From Bagarius yarrelli (taxonomy: Eukaryota > Chordata > Actinopteri > Siluriformes > Sisoridae), in NCBI GenBank assembly GCA_005784505.1, contig VCAZ01000096.1, positions 1,686,020 to 1,750,019 of the forward strand: a stretch of DNA of 64,000 bases, in the 5' to 3' direction. This document shows, piece after piece, positions 27,201 through 42,000 of this stretch. The translations under genes were made by a program, and so were the position numbers. Below the pieces are notes generated by a model, which saw nothing but the letters and a program-made list of their open reading frames with translations, ran no database searches and was not told where the DNA came from. Numbering within the stretch: the stretch's first letter is position 1; each line of letters begins with the position of its first letter.

Positions 27201-30200
27201 AAGCTCTAAATGGTCTCGCACCGCAGTACTTAAGTGAACTTCTAGTGTCTTTACGTTCCGCCACGCCTACTACTTCGATCAAAGGATGCAGGCTGCCTGT
27301 CAGTTACCGCGTATTATAAAAACTACAGCAGGGGGCAGAGCCTTTTCTCACAGAGCCCCTATGCTATGGAATAACCTCCCTATGTATGTTCGGGAATCAG
27401 ACACTGTCTCAGTGTTTAAGTTCAGGTTAAAACACATACTTATTTAATCAAGCATTTTGTATTGATTCCCCTTAGATAAAGGAGCAGATCTGGGGGACTC
27501 ATGGGTTATTGAGTATTATGGTGATCTGGTATGTTTTAGATGCTGTCTTCCCCTCTCTTACTTGATCACGGTGTTGATGATGAGAGCGGCCGGTTGCTTA
27601 ACATATCAGGGAGCCCTCATGTCTGTGTTTCCCTCTGGTTCTCCTTTTGTTATGCTGACCTAGTTTAGTCTTGCCGGAGTCCATCCTTGCACTCTACATT
27701 ATTCATTTAATCAACCCAAACCGTGTGATTACATTGTCACTTAACTGTTTTTTCCTTCTTTTTTGCCTTCCTTTCCCTCTCTCTCTTTCTCTCTCACTGT
27801 CGAGTTACATACGCCACAACGGAGCTGCCGGTGATCCAGTCCCCCCACCTCCGACCCCGTCCTGTGGGTCCCTTCCCTGTGACCTGCCCAGCGGATGATG
27901 CATCACCGGGCGATCTAGGACGACCCACTTCGCCATAAAGACGTTCCGGCTGCTCGCTAAGGACTGATGATTATAGTTGTTTACACACACACGATGTAAC
28001 CTCATGATCCCTGCTACCTGTTTTCACCACCCAAATGAGGATGGGTTCCCTGTTGAGTCTGGTTCCTCTCAAGGTTTCTTCCTATCTCATCTCAGGGAGT
28101 TTTTCCTTGCCACCATCGCCCCGGCTTGCTCATCAGGGACAAACTGATTTATGTTTAATTCTGTTTTATAATTTCTTCAATTGTAAAGCTGCTTTGTGAC
28201 AATCACCATTGTAAAAACCACTATACAAATAAAACTGAATTGAATTGAAGTACCTATTACACAAACATAAAAGTAATTAATCTACATTTATTGATTATTC
28301 TTATTTGCACAAAGGTCCAAAACAAAACATTTTTTGCACTACAAATATAATGAAAGCCAAACACAAAAACTTAAATTGATTTTTGGATTCTTTATATATT
28401 AAAAAACCCTTCTAAAATCACTATTATAAGCCGCCCTGCCACCAGTTATGACATTTAACCATACCCTAAATTTTCACTGATCCAAACGAATTTAAAAGTT
28501 GTTTACTTGTGTCGGACAAGCTTCTTCGTCAACTAGTAGTCATACCTGGTTTGTAACTTCTAACGTTGTGGGGTTATATGTTGTCATACCATGTGTCCCG
28601 ATTGAGAAAACTCGCTTGTACCTAGAGGAAACAAAAAATAAATAAATAAATAAATAAAAAATAAAAAAAAATACAATATAAGATTCTAAAAAGTACTTTC
28701 CGATAACATATTCTGCTCTGGACAAAATTAAAAGACCACTGCAAATGATCAGTTATTAATTTGCAAAAATAACAACTGGTCAAAATAACAAACTTGTGAA
28801 CTGTTTTAAGACATCAAATAATCAGAAATTATTTACAAATTTTTATTGTTTGTTTATTTAACAGGGACAATACACTAGGTATACACACAAACAGGCAATG
28901 TTGTATACATAGCACATATATCATACAGCTAGTTTGCAGACCTTATGCCTGGTCAGGCTTTTACATAAAAGTAAAATAAAAAACAAAATCACAGGGAACA
29001 AAACAATTAGAAATGTGTACATTTAGATAACTGTGTTGTACCTAAACAATTAACAATGGCATATTGACATACCAAGTATTGACATACCTCTTGCTGGCAA
29101 CGTTAGAAGAGAGACTTCTTAGTCTTGTAAGAAGGTAATGATAGAAGATGCCCCACCACATTTCATTTGTTTGTGACTGTGCATGAGGCAGGATTTGAGC
29201 CACACATCAAATGCTTCGCACAAACAATAAACCTTGCTACATAGGCTAGACTTGGTGAGAAAAAAAAAACAGCAACATGTCTCACCCGGCTGAGCTAACT
29301 GAGGTTCAACAGCAAAAGCTTCAAGCAAAAGCTGCTACAACTGCCATCACACAAATTAATAATGGGCATGGCAAAACATTTTGCAGTGTTTATATGTTGT
29401 TTACCGCATACAATTAATCAAAATAGAAGTTTATTTTCATAAAATACAAGTTGATTTCAAAATGCATTTTGTGTTTTTCAGTTAAATAAAAGACTTTTTC
29501 CCTGTAATTTATTATTACGGTTTTCTTTAAAAAGGTCTAAAACTTTCGTCTCATCCCGTTCTTGTGAACCTAGTGTCGTGTCTTTTCTTGTCTTGTGGGA
29601 TGCGTTTCTTCACACCCCTAATGTATAGTAACATATTTCTATCATTTTGTTATCAATATTAATAACAGTATCATCTTGGACACAATTCTTTTTTTTTCTT
29701 TTTTTTTTATGCACTGTCTCTATTTGCACCGTTTTATCTTAAATGTCTTTTTGGTCTTTTGTACCACTACATAAAACCTCAGACTTTTACTTGGATTTAC
29801 ATATGAAACAATATGCATATGTTAGAATAGCTTTGTGGTCCTGTGACATTTATTTCCTAAACATAGAGCAATTACAATAGATTAAAATCTTTAAATTTCT
29901 CAAATTATTTATTCGGGCTGCAACACAGAATTACACCTTGATGAGGAAACATTTGAAAGTGGAATTTTCAGCTAGCAGTAATGCTCGTAGTTACCTTTCA
30001 GCAAACTAGGAGTGGACAATATGGCCAAATTTTATATCACAGTATAGTTCTTAATTTCGGTCGATACGATATAATTCCGATATCAATATTAATATTAGAA
30101 ATGCCTTAAAAAAAACTGCAATGGATGTCGACAAGTTGCCTGTTTGGATTTCTTATTGAGATAATGTGAAATTAGCATGTGACAAAGCCCTCTATCATCA

Positions 30201-33010
30201 TTGAGTAATTTTATGCAAACCACAATATAGAAATTTAATCTCAAAATAACTGGCCAAAGATTTGAAACTATAATTTTTTTTTACAAGTCTCTATATATTC
30301 TTTCAGTTAAAACCTAATTCAAGTAAATGAGTCATGTATCTGTAAATTGTATTCACATCCGAGCAGTATCATTGTCAACTTTATTCAGCATAAAATACAT
30401 TGTAATGTGGCAGACTGCATCTTTTCATGTGGTGTACCTAACTATTCTTGTGTTTTTACAAAATGTTTAGCATTTAAATCTTAATTACGCATTGACCATT
30501 AGTGTTGTCAAATCTGCCATCTGATTGGACAGACAACATTGATTTGCGAAATTAAATATTGTAAATTTATGTGTACAACCCTAATTGTGAAAAGGTTGGG
30601 ACATTTTTGTAAATTTAAATAAAAAAAACTAAAAGACTTTCAAATACATGAGCAAATATTTTATTCATAATAGAACATAGATAACAAATGTTTAAACTGA
30701 AAAATATTACCAAGCTAATTTAAAATTTGATGCCTTTTACAGGTTCTACTAAAATACACGGCCTTCACTTAAATAGACATCGTCTGGAGGGGAGCATATG
30801 TTGCTGTCCATGCAGTATGCATACCCCCATACTTTCAGAGAGGCTGAATTGAACTGAACTGTTATTCTTTGACATGAGAATGTCAAATTTTGACTCGTCT
30901 GACCATAGAACCATGAGGTCATTTGTTATCTATGTTCTATTGTGAATAAAATATTGGCTTATGTGATTATAAACTCTTTTAATTTTCATTTTATTTAAAT
31001 AAAAAAAAAAAAGGCCCACCTTTTCCGGAATTTGGGTTATATTATTATAATGTTTAAATTTTTTTTAAACCAAGTTTCTCTCACTATGCAATTTTTATGT
31101 GAATGACAACAATTAAACTATTGTGAAAAAGAATACCAGTGTCTGGTTACAAATTAGTTGCAGCTTTAATTACATATGTGCAATGATTTGTATTTACAAC
31201 AGGCAGGATTCAATTCACAACAAACTATAAATTGCAATTCATTGTACTCTGTGCTGTTGAGAACATGGTGTCTTGTTGAACCTGAATAGCTCAGTGGTTA
31301 AGGTGGATTTTTGATAGAAAGATTGGAGGTTTAACGGTTCTTATATGGATTTAAAACAAATATAAATGTAAGTTGCATTAGATAAGGTTGTGTGCTAGAA
31401 ACATAAACGTAGTGTGTCAACTAGAATGACGCAAAACAAAGGCAAGAAACAAACTATTATAAAACTATTACAATGTTTTAAGCAAGCACGAGAGCACAGC
31501 GAGCGAGTGAGTAACTAACTAAAGAGGACAACTAAAATTACAACTTACGGTACATATAAATGGCAAACATTCAGCTTGTTCAGTGTGTACAGTGCAGGAT
31601 GTTCAGAAAGTCTTCTTCTGTCGTTAGCGATAACTTTATTTATGATAAGTGTTTGCTAGTTAGAATTCTGAAGATCCTAGCGTTAGAGGAGCACATCCAG
31701 ACTTTAGAGAGGGTTAGCAAGCAAGTGATTAGCACTCCCGTAGCGGCGAGTCTGTATGCTAGCTTACCGGAGCACGCCACTGCGCTTCACATGCCCAGTA
31801 GATTTGCTCTCCTTAGTGAAGCACCCACTGAGAAACCTGAAGGCACTCTGGTTATTGGAGACTCTATAGTAAGGCACGTAACGTTGCTAACGATATACAC
31901 CTTCGACAGTCAGAAACTAATAAGGCTCATTTCATAGAGGTGTTACAACTACCGAAGGCGATGTCAGATGTCGTAATATGCTCTGGCCCCATTCCAATGC
32001 GAATTGGTGACATAGCTTACAGCAGGTTATGGTCACTGAACCGCTGGATGTACAGGTGGTGCTCCGAAAATAATGTGGGCTTCATCGATAATAGGATGGC
32101 TTCATCGATAATTGGATAGCTCATAGTCTCAGAATAGGACTAGTTAATCATTGACTAACCAGAGCCCAGGCCAAGCAGCAGACCAACTAGCTAGCTGAGT
32201 CGTCACTCAAGGTATATAACATTGAGACTGCGTCTGTTCCCTGAGCTTAACAAAATAAATACAGAAAAACACAAAGTTTGATTCAGTAATTTAATTAATA
32301 TAGATACCTGTAATTCAGAACATACTGTACACACGGCCTGCACCTCTGATCTAAAGCTAGGATTGTTAAATATTAGTTCTCTTACTTCCAAAGCATTCAT
32401 GGTTAATAAAATGATCATAGATCAGGATTTTGACATTGTGTTTAACAGAAACCTGGACTAAACCGAATGAGTATCATTAAATGAAGCTTACATAAAGCTA
32501 CATACATCAGCCTCGTCCAATTTGCAGATTTCCCATCTAACCTGGTTGTCTCTGTTGATAAAGCATTAATTGCTGGAGACTTTAATATTCATTTTGAAAA
32601 TACAGAGGACCCGCTGAGAACAGCATTTATGTACATACTTGACTCAGTGGAAGTTAATCAGTGTGTAACAGGACCCACTCATAAAGCAGGTCACACATTA
32701 GATTTAATGGGGGACTCATGGGTGTTGAGTATTATGGTGATCTGGTATGTTTAGATGCTGTCGTCCCCACCCCCCCCCCCTCTCTTATTGATCACGGTGT
32801 TGATGATGAGAGCGGCTGGTTGCTTAACATATCAGGGAGCCCTCATGTCTGTGTTTCCCTCTGGTTCTCCTTTTAGTTATGCTGACCTAGTTAGTCTTGC
32901 CGGAGTCCATCCTTGCACTCTACATTATTCATTTAATCAATCCAAACCGTGTGATTACATTGTCACTTAACTGCTTTCTTCTTTTTGACTTCCTTTTCCT
33001 TTCCCTTTCC

Positions 33011-33042
<32 letters not shown>

Positions 33043-36000
33043 TAAGTTACATACGCCACAATGGAGCTGCCGGTGATCCAGTCCCCACCTCCGACCCCGT
33101 CCTGTGGGTCCCTTCCCTGTGACCTGCCCAGCGGATGATGCATCACCAGGGCGATCTAGGACGACCCACTTCACCATAAAGACATTCCGGCTGCTCGCTA
33201 AGGACTAATGATTATAGTTGTTCACACACACACACAATGTAACCTCATGATCCCTGCTACCTGTTTTCACCCAAATGAGGATGGGTTCCCTGTTGAGTCT
33301 GGTTCCTCTCAAGGTTTCTTCCTATCTCATCTCAGGGAGTTTTTCCTTGCCATCGTTGCCCCGGCTTGCTCATCAGGGACAAACTGATTTCTGTTTCATT
33401 CTGTCTCATAATTTCTTCAATTGTAAAGCTGCTTTGTGACAATTACCATTGTAAAAAGCGCTATACAAATAAAACTAAATTGAATTGAATTGAATTGAAT
33501 ATTATCTTTTGGAATAAGTAAGTATAAGTAATATAGTAACAATTACTTAGTGCGAAATTATTTCTGATCACAATCTTATATCATTTAAAATGTGTCATAC
33601 TAATAATGGACACACAGCGCCGTGCTACTGCTCTAAACATACACTCACATCAACTACTGCTCAGAGCTTTATCAGGGTATCTCCCAGAATTATTCTCTAT
33701 GATTGGATCACCGTCTGATGCAACAGAACCCGAGCAGGAAACTGAATATTTAGATGCCGCATTCCATTATAGGTTAGATAAAGTAGCTCAGGTTAAAAGA
33801 AAAATAATTAAAGATAAGAAAATTGCTTCCTGGTATAATGAACACACACGCACATTAAAACAGAGTGATCGTAAACTAGAAAGCAAATAGCGCCAACTAA
33901 ATTGTTAGTTTTTCAGGCAGCATGGAAAGAGGGAATCCTGAGATATAAAAAAAAGCTCTAAGAGTAACTGGATCAATGTATTCATCTAACCTTATTTAAA
34001 GTAATACAAATAATCCTCGATTTTTATTTGACACCGTCACAAAATTAACTAGGAATAAGACGCCTTTAGAAATCTGCACCATAATTGCGTGCAGCAGTAA
34101 GGACTTCATGAACTTTTTTTTGCTAATAAAATTGCAAACATTAGGCACAAAATTCAGGCCTTGAAACCCGACCATTCGAATGATTCTGATGATTAACTAA
34201 CCGCATCAGATCAGAATTAAAAAAAATTTTACTCCTCTGGAAGACAACAACCTAATCTCACTTATCTCTTCTACAAAATCATCAACCTGTTTATTAGAGA
34301 TCCTATACCAACACACTTTCTTAAGCAGATAGTACCAGCAGTATCAGAACCCCTGTTAAAAATATTTAACTCTTCACTCAGCAGTGGGTATGTTTTCGAA
34401 ATCTTTTAAATTAGCAGTTATTAAACCCCTCAATTGAGAAACCTGACCTCGATCCCAGTGAGCTTTCGAACTACAGGCCGATATCAAACCTTCCGTTTAT
34501 CTCCAAAATCCTAGAGAAGGTATTAGTGCAGCAGTTATGTTCATATTTACACAGAAATAACACACACAAACTGTATCAATCAGGATTTAGGCCTCATCAC
34601 AGCACAGAGACAGCACTTGTCAAAGTAGCAAATGACCTCTCACTGGCATCCGATCAGGGTTGTGTCTCGTTGCTTATATTACTCGACCTCAGTGCGGCAT
34701 TCACCATTGATCATAATATTCTCTTGCACAGATTAGAAAAGTTAGTACGAGTACGAATTAAAGGAACGGACCTCGAGTGGCTCAAGTCCTATTGAACCGA
34801 TCGCTATAAGTTCAAAGACTTAAATGGTGATTATTATGCATGCTCTCTTGTGAAGTATGGTGTTCCACAGGGCTTGGTTTTAGGCCCACTTCTTTTCTCT
34901 CTTTACATGCTTCCTCTGGGAAATATAATTCGTAAGCGTAATATCAGGTTTCACTGTTACGCTACACACAGTTTTACGTCTCATCTAGGCCTGATGCGAA
35001 AGGCCAGTTTAATAAGGTTGAGCAATGTGTGAAGGAAATAAGAGATTGGATGTTAACCCTGATAAGCCTGAGGTTCTGGTTCTAGGACCGTATGTAGCTA
35101 AAAGTAAGCTTCCTGATCACACACACTTTCTGATTCACTGATTCAAGTGCAACAGTAAAAGATCTGGGTGTGATTATAGACTCCAATCTCTCATTTGAAG
35201 CCCATGTCGATAATATTACCAGGATAGCGTTCTATCATCTCAGAAATATCGATAAAATAAGAAATATATTGTCAATAAATGATGCAGAAAAATTAGTCCA
35301 TCCAATTATTAAATCCAGGCTGGATTATTGCATTAATAGTGCATTAATAAACTTCAGCAGCAAGAGTCCTCATTAAAACGAAAAGATATGAACACATCAC
35401 GCATGTCTTATTCACACTGCATTGGCTCCCAGTGAAATACCGTATTGATTTTAAAATACTACTCTTGACCTATAAAGCACTAAATGGTCTCCCGCTGCAG
35501 TACCGCGGTGAACTGCTAGTGTCTTATGTTCCGCCACGCCTACTTCGATCAAAGGATGCAGACTGCCTGTCAGTAGCGCGCATTATGAAAACTACAGCAG
35601 GGGCAGAGCCTTTGCTTACAGAGCCCCAAAGCTATGGAATAGCCTGTCTTTGAATGTTCGTTAATCAGACACAGTCTCAGGTGTTTAAGTCCAGGCTGAA
35701 AACTTATTTGTTTAGTCAGGCATTTTGTATTGATAAACGAGTAGATCTGGGGGACTCATTGATGTTGAGTATTATAGTGATCTGGTATGTTTAGATGCTG
35801 TCTTCCCCACTCTTGTTAACAGTGTTGATGCTAAGAGCGACTGGTTGCTTAACATCTCAGGGAGCCCTCATATCTATGTTTTCCTCTGGTTCTCCTTTTA
35901 GTTATGCTGTCCTAGTTAGTCTTGCCGGAGTCCATGCTTGCACTCTCTCCCTCTTTGTCAAGCTACATATACCACAACTGAGCTGCCAGTGATCCAGACC

Positions 36001-39000
36001 CCATCTCCACTCTGGACCTGTCAGACCCTTCCCTGTGACCCACTGCAGTTGATGATCAGATCAACAGGGTAACCGAGGTCGTTCCACTCTGCCATAAAGG
36101 TGTTACAGTTGTTCTTCAAGGACTTATGATTTAAGTTGCTTACACACACACACACAGTGTAACTACATAATTCCTGCTACCTGATCTTCACCCAAATGAG
36201 GATGGGTTCTCTGTTTAGTCTGTTTTCTCTCAAGGTTTCTTCCTATTCCATCTCAGGGAGTTTTTTTCTTGCCACCGGCGCCCCCGGCTTGCTTATCAGG
36301 GACAAAGTAATTTCTGTTTCATTTTTATCTTATAATTTCCTTGATTGTGTAAAGCTGCTTTGTGACAATGAACATTGAACATGCGCAAACAAATAAAATT
36401 AAATTGTTAAGGGTTTGTTATTCTGCAGTCTTCTCTTTTACACAATAAGCCAACAAAACAACATTGTTTACCAGTCAAGAACCTTTGTGGATTTAGTTGA
36501 GCTAAATAACCTGTTTAGAACAACTTCTACAGATATTCGTATTAGTGGAAAAGAAAAATGGACATAGCATGGGTTTAATTTTTTATTTTTTTTTGATGAG
36601 TCTGAGCTATTAAGCTCTAAACATGTAAAGCTGTGACGTTTTCAAAATGAATGCAATGAAAAAAAATGCACAATATCAAAAGGAGAAATGTGTCATAAAA
36701 TTAAAACAGCAATGGGTACAAAAAACTTGCATTTCCCATATTTCAGGGTATTTGCTATTTGCTTTAATAAGTTTTAAAACAAATTCAGTAAGGACTGTAA
36801 ACCTAATGACTAATGATTATTATATTATATTATTTAATAATAATAAATAAAAATAATAATTAATAATTATATTTTTTAATGTAGGGCTGCTGCATTTAGT
36901 TGACATAATGACACTGAAAATGCATCAATTTAAATATAAATGGTTTTTTTTTTTAAATATCACTATGTTGACTAATTCAGTAGGTAGCAGTAATGTAACA
37001 CAGGGGATCTGGTTACTGTAAAAAACCAAAAAGGTATGGAACTATGTATTCACTTCACGCCTTCTAAATACTTCTTATCCGTCCTTTTAGGGGTCGCCAC
37101 AGCGAATCATCTGTCCCAAACTAACCCACTAACTTCAAGTTCTCATTCATCACATCCATATACCTCATCGTTGGTCTTCCTTTTTGCCTTCTGTCTAGTA
37201 GCTTCATTTCTAACCTCCTCCTAGCAATATATTCACTATCCCTCCTCTGTACATGTCCAAACCACCTTAATTTGGCTTTCCTGGCTTTCTCCCAAAATAT
37301 GAGCCATCCCCCTAATGAACTTGTACCTAATTCTGTCCAACCTCGTCACTCCCAAGGAAAAACTTAACATCTTTAGCTCTGCTACTTCCAGCTCTGCCAC
37401 ATGTTTCTTCCACATCATAGCTGGTCTCACCATTGTCTTGTACACCTACCTGGACTCGCTTCTTAACCTGTTTTACACACTCTCCATTGCTCTGTACTGT
37501 TGACCCCAAGTACTTAAACTCCTGTACCTTCTTTACCTCTTCACCCTGTAATCTTACTGTTCCACTTTCCTCCCTTTCATTAAAACACGTGTACTCTGTC
37601 TTGCTACAACTGACTTTCATTCCTCTTCACTCCAGAGCAAACCTCCACCTCTCCAGGTTTTCCTCTACCTGCTCCCTGCTCTCACTACAAATCACAATGT
37701 CATCTGAAAATATCATTGTCCAAGGAGATTCCTGTCTGGCCTCGTCTGTCAACCGGTCCATCACCACAGCAAACAAGAAGGAGCTCAGAGCTGACCCCCG
37801 ATGCAGTTCCACCTCCACTTTTAACTCCTCTGACTGACCTACTGCACACTTCACCACTGTCCTGTTTCGCGCATACACATCCTGCACAACCCCAACATAC
37901 TTCTCTGACTTCCTAATACAATACCACAGCTCTTCTCTTGGTACCCTATCATATGCTTTATGACTACAAAATCCATCAGCATTCTCAGAGCAAAGACCAC
38001 ATCTGTAGTGCTCTTTCTGAGCATAAAGCCATACTGCTTCTTACAAATATGTACTACACCCTTAACCTTGCTTCCACTATTCTTTCCCATACCTCATTGT
38101 ATGACTCATCAACTTCATGCCTCTGTAGTCGTTGCAACTCTGCACATCAACCTTGTTCTTAAAGATGGGCACAAGTTCACTTCTCTATTCCACAGGCATT
38201 TTCTCACTCACTAAAATCCTGTTAAACAATCTAGTAAGAAATTTCATTGCTGCCTCTGCTAGACATTTCCACACCTCCACCGGTATCTCATCAGGACCAC
38301 CCTTCCTCCTTTCTCCAATTTTTCCAGATCAACATCTTCATCCTACACACCACCATTCTATGCTGTCTGGTTACAATCTCTACCACCACAACTTTACAGT
38401 CACTAATTTCTCTCAGATCGCTTTGTCTACATAAGATGTAATCTACCTGGGTGCTCCTTCCTCCGCTCTTATAAGTCACTATATGCTCCTCTCTGTTCTG
38501 AAAAAAAAGTATTTACCACAGTCAGCATCCTCTTTCCATCATCTGTTCAGCACTGTTTTTTTCCCCTGACTCCAAGTCTGCCCAACACTTCTGTTTCCCT
38601 TACCATTATGTCCATTAAAGTCTCATTTATTAAAGAAATACTCACAATTATCTCATCTAACTCATGCCAGAGCCTTTCTTTCGCTTTTAACTCACAACTT
38701 ACTTGTGGGGCATAACCTCTTACAACATTCACCGTCAGCCCTTAAATTTCTAACTTCAGACTCATCACCCTGTCTGACACTCTTTTCACCTCCAGGAATA
38801 CTTCACAAATTCCTCTTTCAGGATCACCCCTACCCCATTTCTCTTTCTATCCACAACATTATAAAAACAACCTGAATCCCAATCCAATACTTAAATTGCC
38901 TTGCTACCCTTCCACCTGGTCGCCTGTACACACAATACATCTAGCTTCCTTCTCTCCATCATATCAACTAGTTTTCTACCTTTCCCTTTCAATGTCAACA

Positions 39001-42000
39001 TTCAGCATCCCAATTCTCAGTCCTACACTTTTGCCTTTCCTCTTTTCTTTCTGTCTATTATTGAATCCTCCTCTCTTCCTTTGACCAACAGTTGCCCAAT
39101 TTCCGCCAGCACCCTCTAGGTCAACGGCGTCGGGTGGCGGCCGTTGTTAACCCGGGCCTCGACCGACCCGGTAAAAATTAAGACAGATGATTTGCATATT
39201 TAGATTTGACAAAGTTTTACATCGGATGCCCTTCCTGACACAACCCCCGCTGTTTATCCAGGCTTGGGACTGGCACCGAAGTCATTGGCTTGTGACCCCT
39301 GTGGCTAGATTTTTTACGCCTTCTAAATTGTAGAACTTAATTCATCTTTGGAAAAATAAGAGACCACTGCAAAAATAATCAGTTTCTAATGTTTTTTCTT
39401 ACAAGTGCATGTGTTAGTAAGATGAACAGTTTTGTTTTATTTCTTGCGAACTTCTGACAAAATTTCCTAATGTTAAAATATAGCTATTCTTATTTAGTAT
39501 ATTTAAAAGAAAATAGCCGAAGATCATGCAGTATTTGGAAAGCTTTTACAACTTAAATAAAACAAAAAAAATATAATTTGTAAACAAATTGTTTTATTTA
39601 TTTGGCTAAATAACATTACGATATCAGTATTTGGTGGAATACCTCAGATTTGCAATTATAGCTTTTATGCGTTTTGGCATGCTTTTTACAAGTTTTTTTG
39701 TCGTTGGGTAACTTTATACTGCTCTTTTTGCAAAAAAAGCAAACAGCTCTGCTTTGCTTGATGGTTTGTGACCATCCATTTTCCTCCTGATGAGATTCCA
39801 GAGGGCAAAGAGTTCTCAATATGGTTTTCTGGCTGTGTGGCATTTCTGTTGAAAAAAATCCAATCCTCTGAGTTGGGAAACAATTAACCTTGCTGCCTTA
39901 GCAGAAGAAAGCAAATGTTAGTCTAGAACAACCCTGTACTTGGCTCAGACCCTCCTCCATATTTTAAAGTTGGTGCAACACACTGTGGATTGTAGGCCTC
40001 TCCAGGTTTCCATCTAACCATAACACAACTGGGTGTAGGCCAAGGCTGCAAATTGGACTTATCAGAAAAAATAACCTTACCTAACTTATGAAAATGTCAA
40101 TTAAGCAACCACATGCTGACCCCATGTGACTGTCAATAACAGTGGCAAACTGAGACTGGGGTAAAGTGAATGGAAAGAATGCAACGAAACAGGCTTCTAC
40201 ATGCAGGGCTGAAGTCATACAAAGCCATAAAAAAAAAGCCCTATATCAGTAAACTCAAAGAAGAGCGAGGCTGAAGTTTGCAAAAGACCATAGGAATTGG
40301 AGTGTTCTCTGGCAATTAAAAAAGATGGCATTCCCACTGGAAAATCCAGTCCTCTGATTTGGGGAACATTGCCTCTGTACTTGACACTGACCCTCCTCCA
40401 TATTTTACAGTTGGTGCAACACACTGTGCATTGTAGGCCCCTCCAGATCTCCATCCAACCAAAACAAACCAGGCGTAGGACAAAGCTGCAAATTGGACTC
40501 ATCAGAAAAGATTACCTTAAATTTCTTTCCATTATTATTTAAAATGTGTATGTCTACTCTTACACTTTATTTGCTTCTCTTTAAGGACACATGATTATTA
40601 CCTAAACAAATTACAAAATTAGGCCACAATAAAACAACTGAAATCAGTTGCATTTTTTGATTTATGTTTCTGTTATGAACGGCATGCAACTGCAACCAAC
40701 TGTATATAAACTAATGCAAATTGATAGCAACAATCATGACATTAAATATTTGTGTTAGTCAATGGCTCACTGAAAGCTACCGAGTTTGTTATTAACCGCT
40801 GCAGATAGAGCTGCTTTTGGCCTGCTTTACTTGTGTACTGCTCATGTGCAAGAGAAAAGCAAAGTCTGCAAATTTAATTTGAATTTTTTTTATACTGCAT
40901 AAGCAAGGCCAGGTAGAAAATGTTTGGTAAACACTGCCTCACACTATGGAAAAACAGTTACATCTAAGCAGCACCGTTGAAGAGAATCGATACCACAGAA
41001 CAATAGATGATTTTCAGCACTAGACCACATTTAGTTTAATGATTTCCAAACACACCTGCTGGTCAGTTAATAAAATTATTTTATAATTTTATATAGATTG
41101 GTGTCCATTAACATGTTTATTTTCACTGATTAGATTTGGTTTTTCTAGCAACAATTTGTGATACGATCTGGGAAAACCTGCTGGGTGAAATTAAAAAGGG
41201 TCAAACAGCAAAATATACCTGTTTAGTACCGAAAAAATAGTGCTTTTTTGTGGCAAGCTGATAAAAAACAAAACAAAACAAAAAAAAATTGCTGTCCTTT
41301 CCAGGGTACTGTTAGCTAGTCTTCTTGTGTAGGGATGCATTGCTCAAGCGCTTTCTGACCGAGCTCTTATTCTCAAATTGTGCCCAGCAACATTTTCATA
41401 TTAACTCTGTGCAATACTGTTATTTTATCCTGACACAGTACAGCTTAAATTTACAGCTACAAACTGCAGCTGGATATTTATTATGAAATGAGAGTAACTA
41501 AAAGTGGAACTGGAGAAGGATAGTCTACACATTGTAACACATTGTACACATTGTTCCTTGCGGTAACCTGGGAGATATACACTATATTGCCGAAAGTATT
41601 CACTCACCTGCCTTGACTCGCATATGAACTTAAGTGACATCCCATTCCTAATCCATAGAGTTCAATATGACCTTGGTCCACCCTTTGCAGCTATAACATC
41701 TTCAACTCTTCTGGGAAGGCTGTCCACAGGGTTTAGGGGTTACCTAATTTTTGACCATTCTTCCAGAAGTGCATTTGTGAGGTCACACACTGATGTTGGA
41801 CGAGAAGGCCTGGCTCTCAGTCTCCGCTCTAATTCATCCCAAAGGTGTTGTATTGGGTTAAGGTCAGGACTCTGTGCAGGCCAGTCAAGTTCATCCACAC
41901 CAGACTGTCATCCATGCCTTTATGGACCTCGCTTTGTGCAGTGGTGCACAGTCATGATGGAAGAGGAAGGGGCCAGCTCCAAACTGTTCCCACAAAGTTG

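Larger units (their letters stand above)
31500..36410 (+). mobile_element. L2/CR1-type LINE copy B, with another copy nested inside
   Basis: ORF1 from 31,560 carries LVIGDSIVRHV (SGNH-like). ORF2's endonuclease begins near 32,340 (LGLLNISSLTSKAF) with AGDFNIHF near 32,575 and GHTLDL at 32,690-32,707. The frame then resumes after an inserted segment at 33,501 (ILSFGI, then ISDHNLISF near 33,560) and continues through RT to the 3' UTR ending near 36,410. The RT active site has lost its Asp pair (a 5-base deletion near 34,963). About 4.1 kb without the nested copy. Confidence 0.8.

Noticed and set aside
32929..33177. 82-codon minus-strand frame with RERERER repeats
   Set aside because: Generated by the (CT)n tract in a LINE 3' UTR; the same shadow occurs at copy A.
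37433..39119. Many serine/leucine-rich plus-strand frames
   Set aside because: Antisense to the RTE-type LINE; composition reflects the complement of its coding strand.
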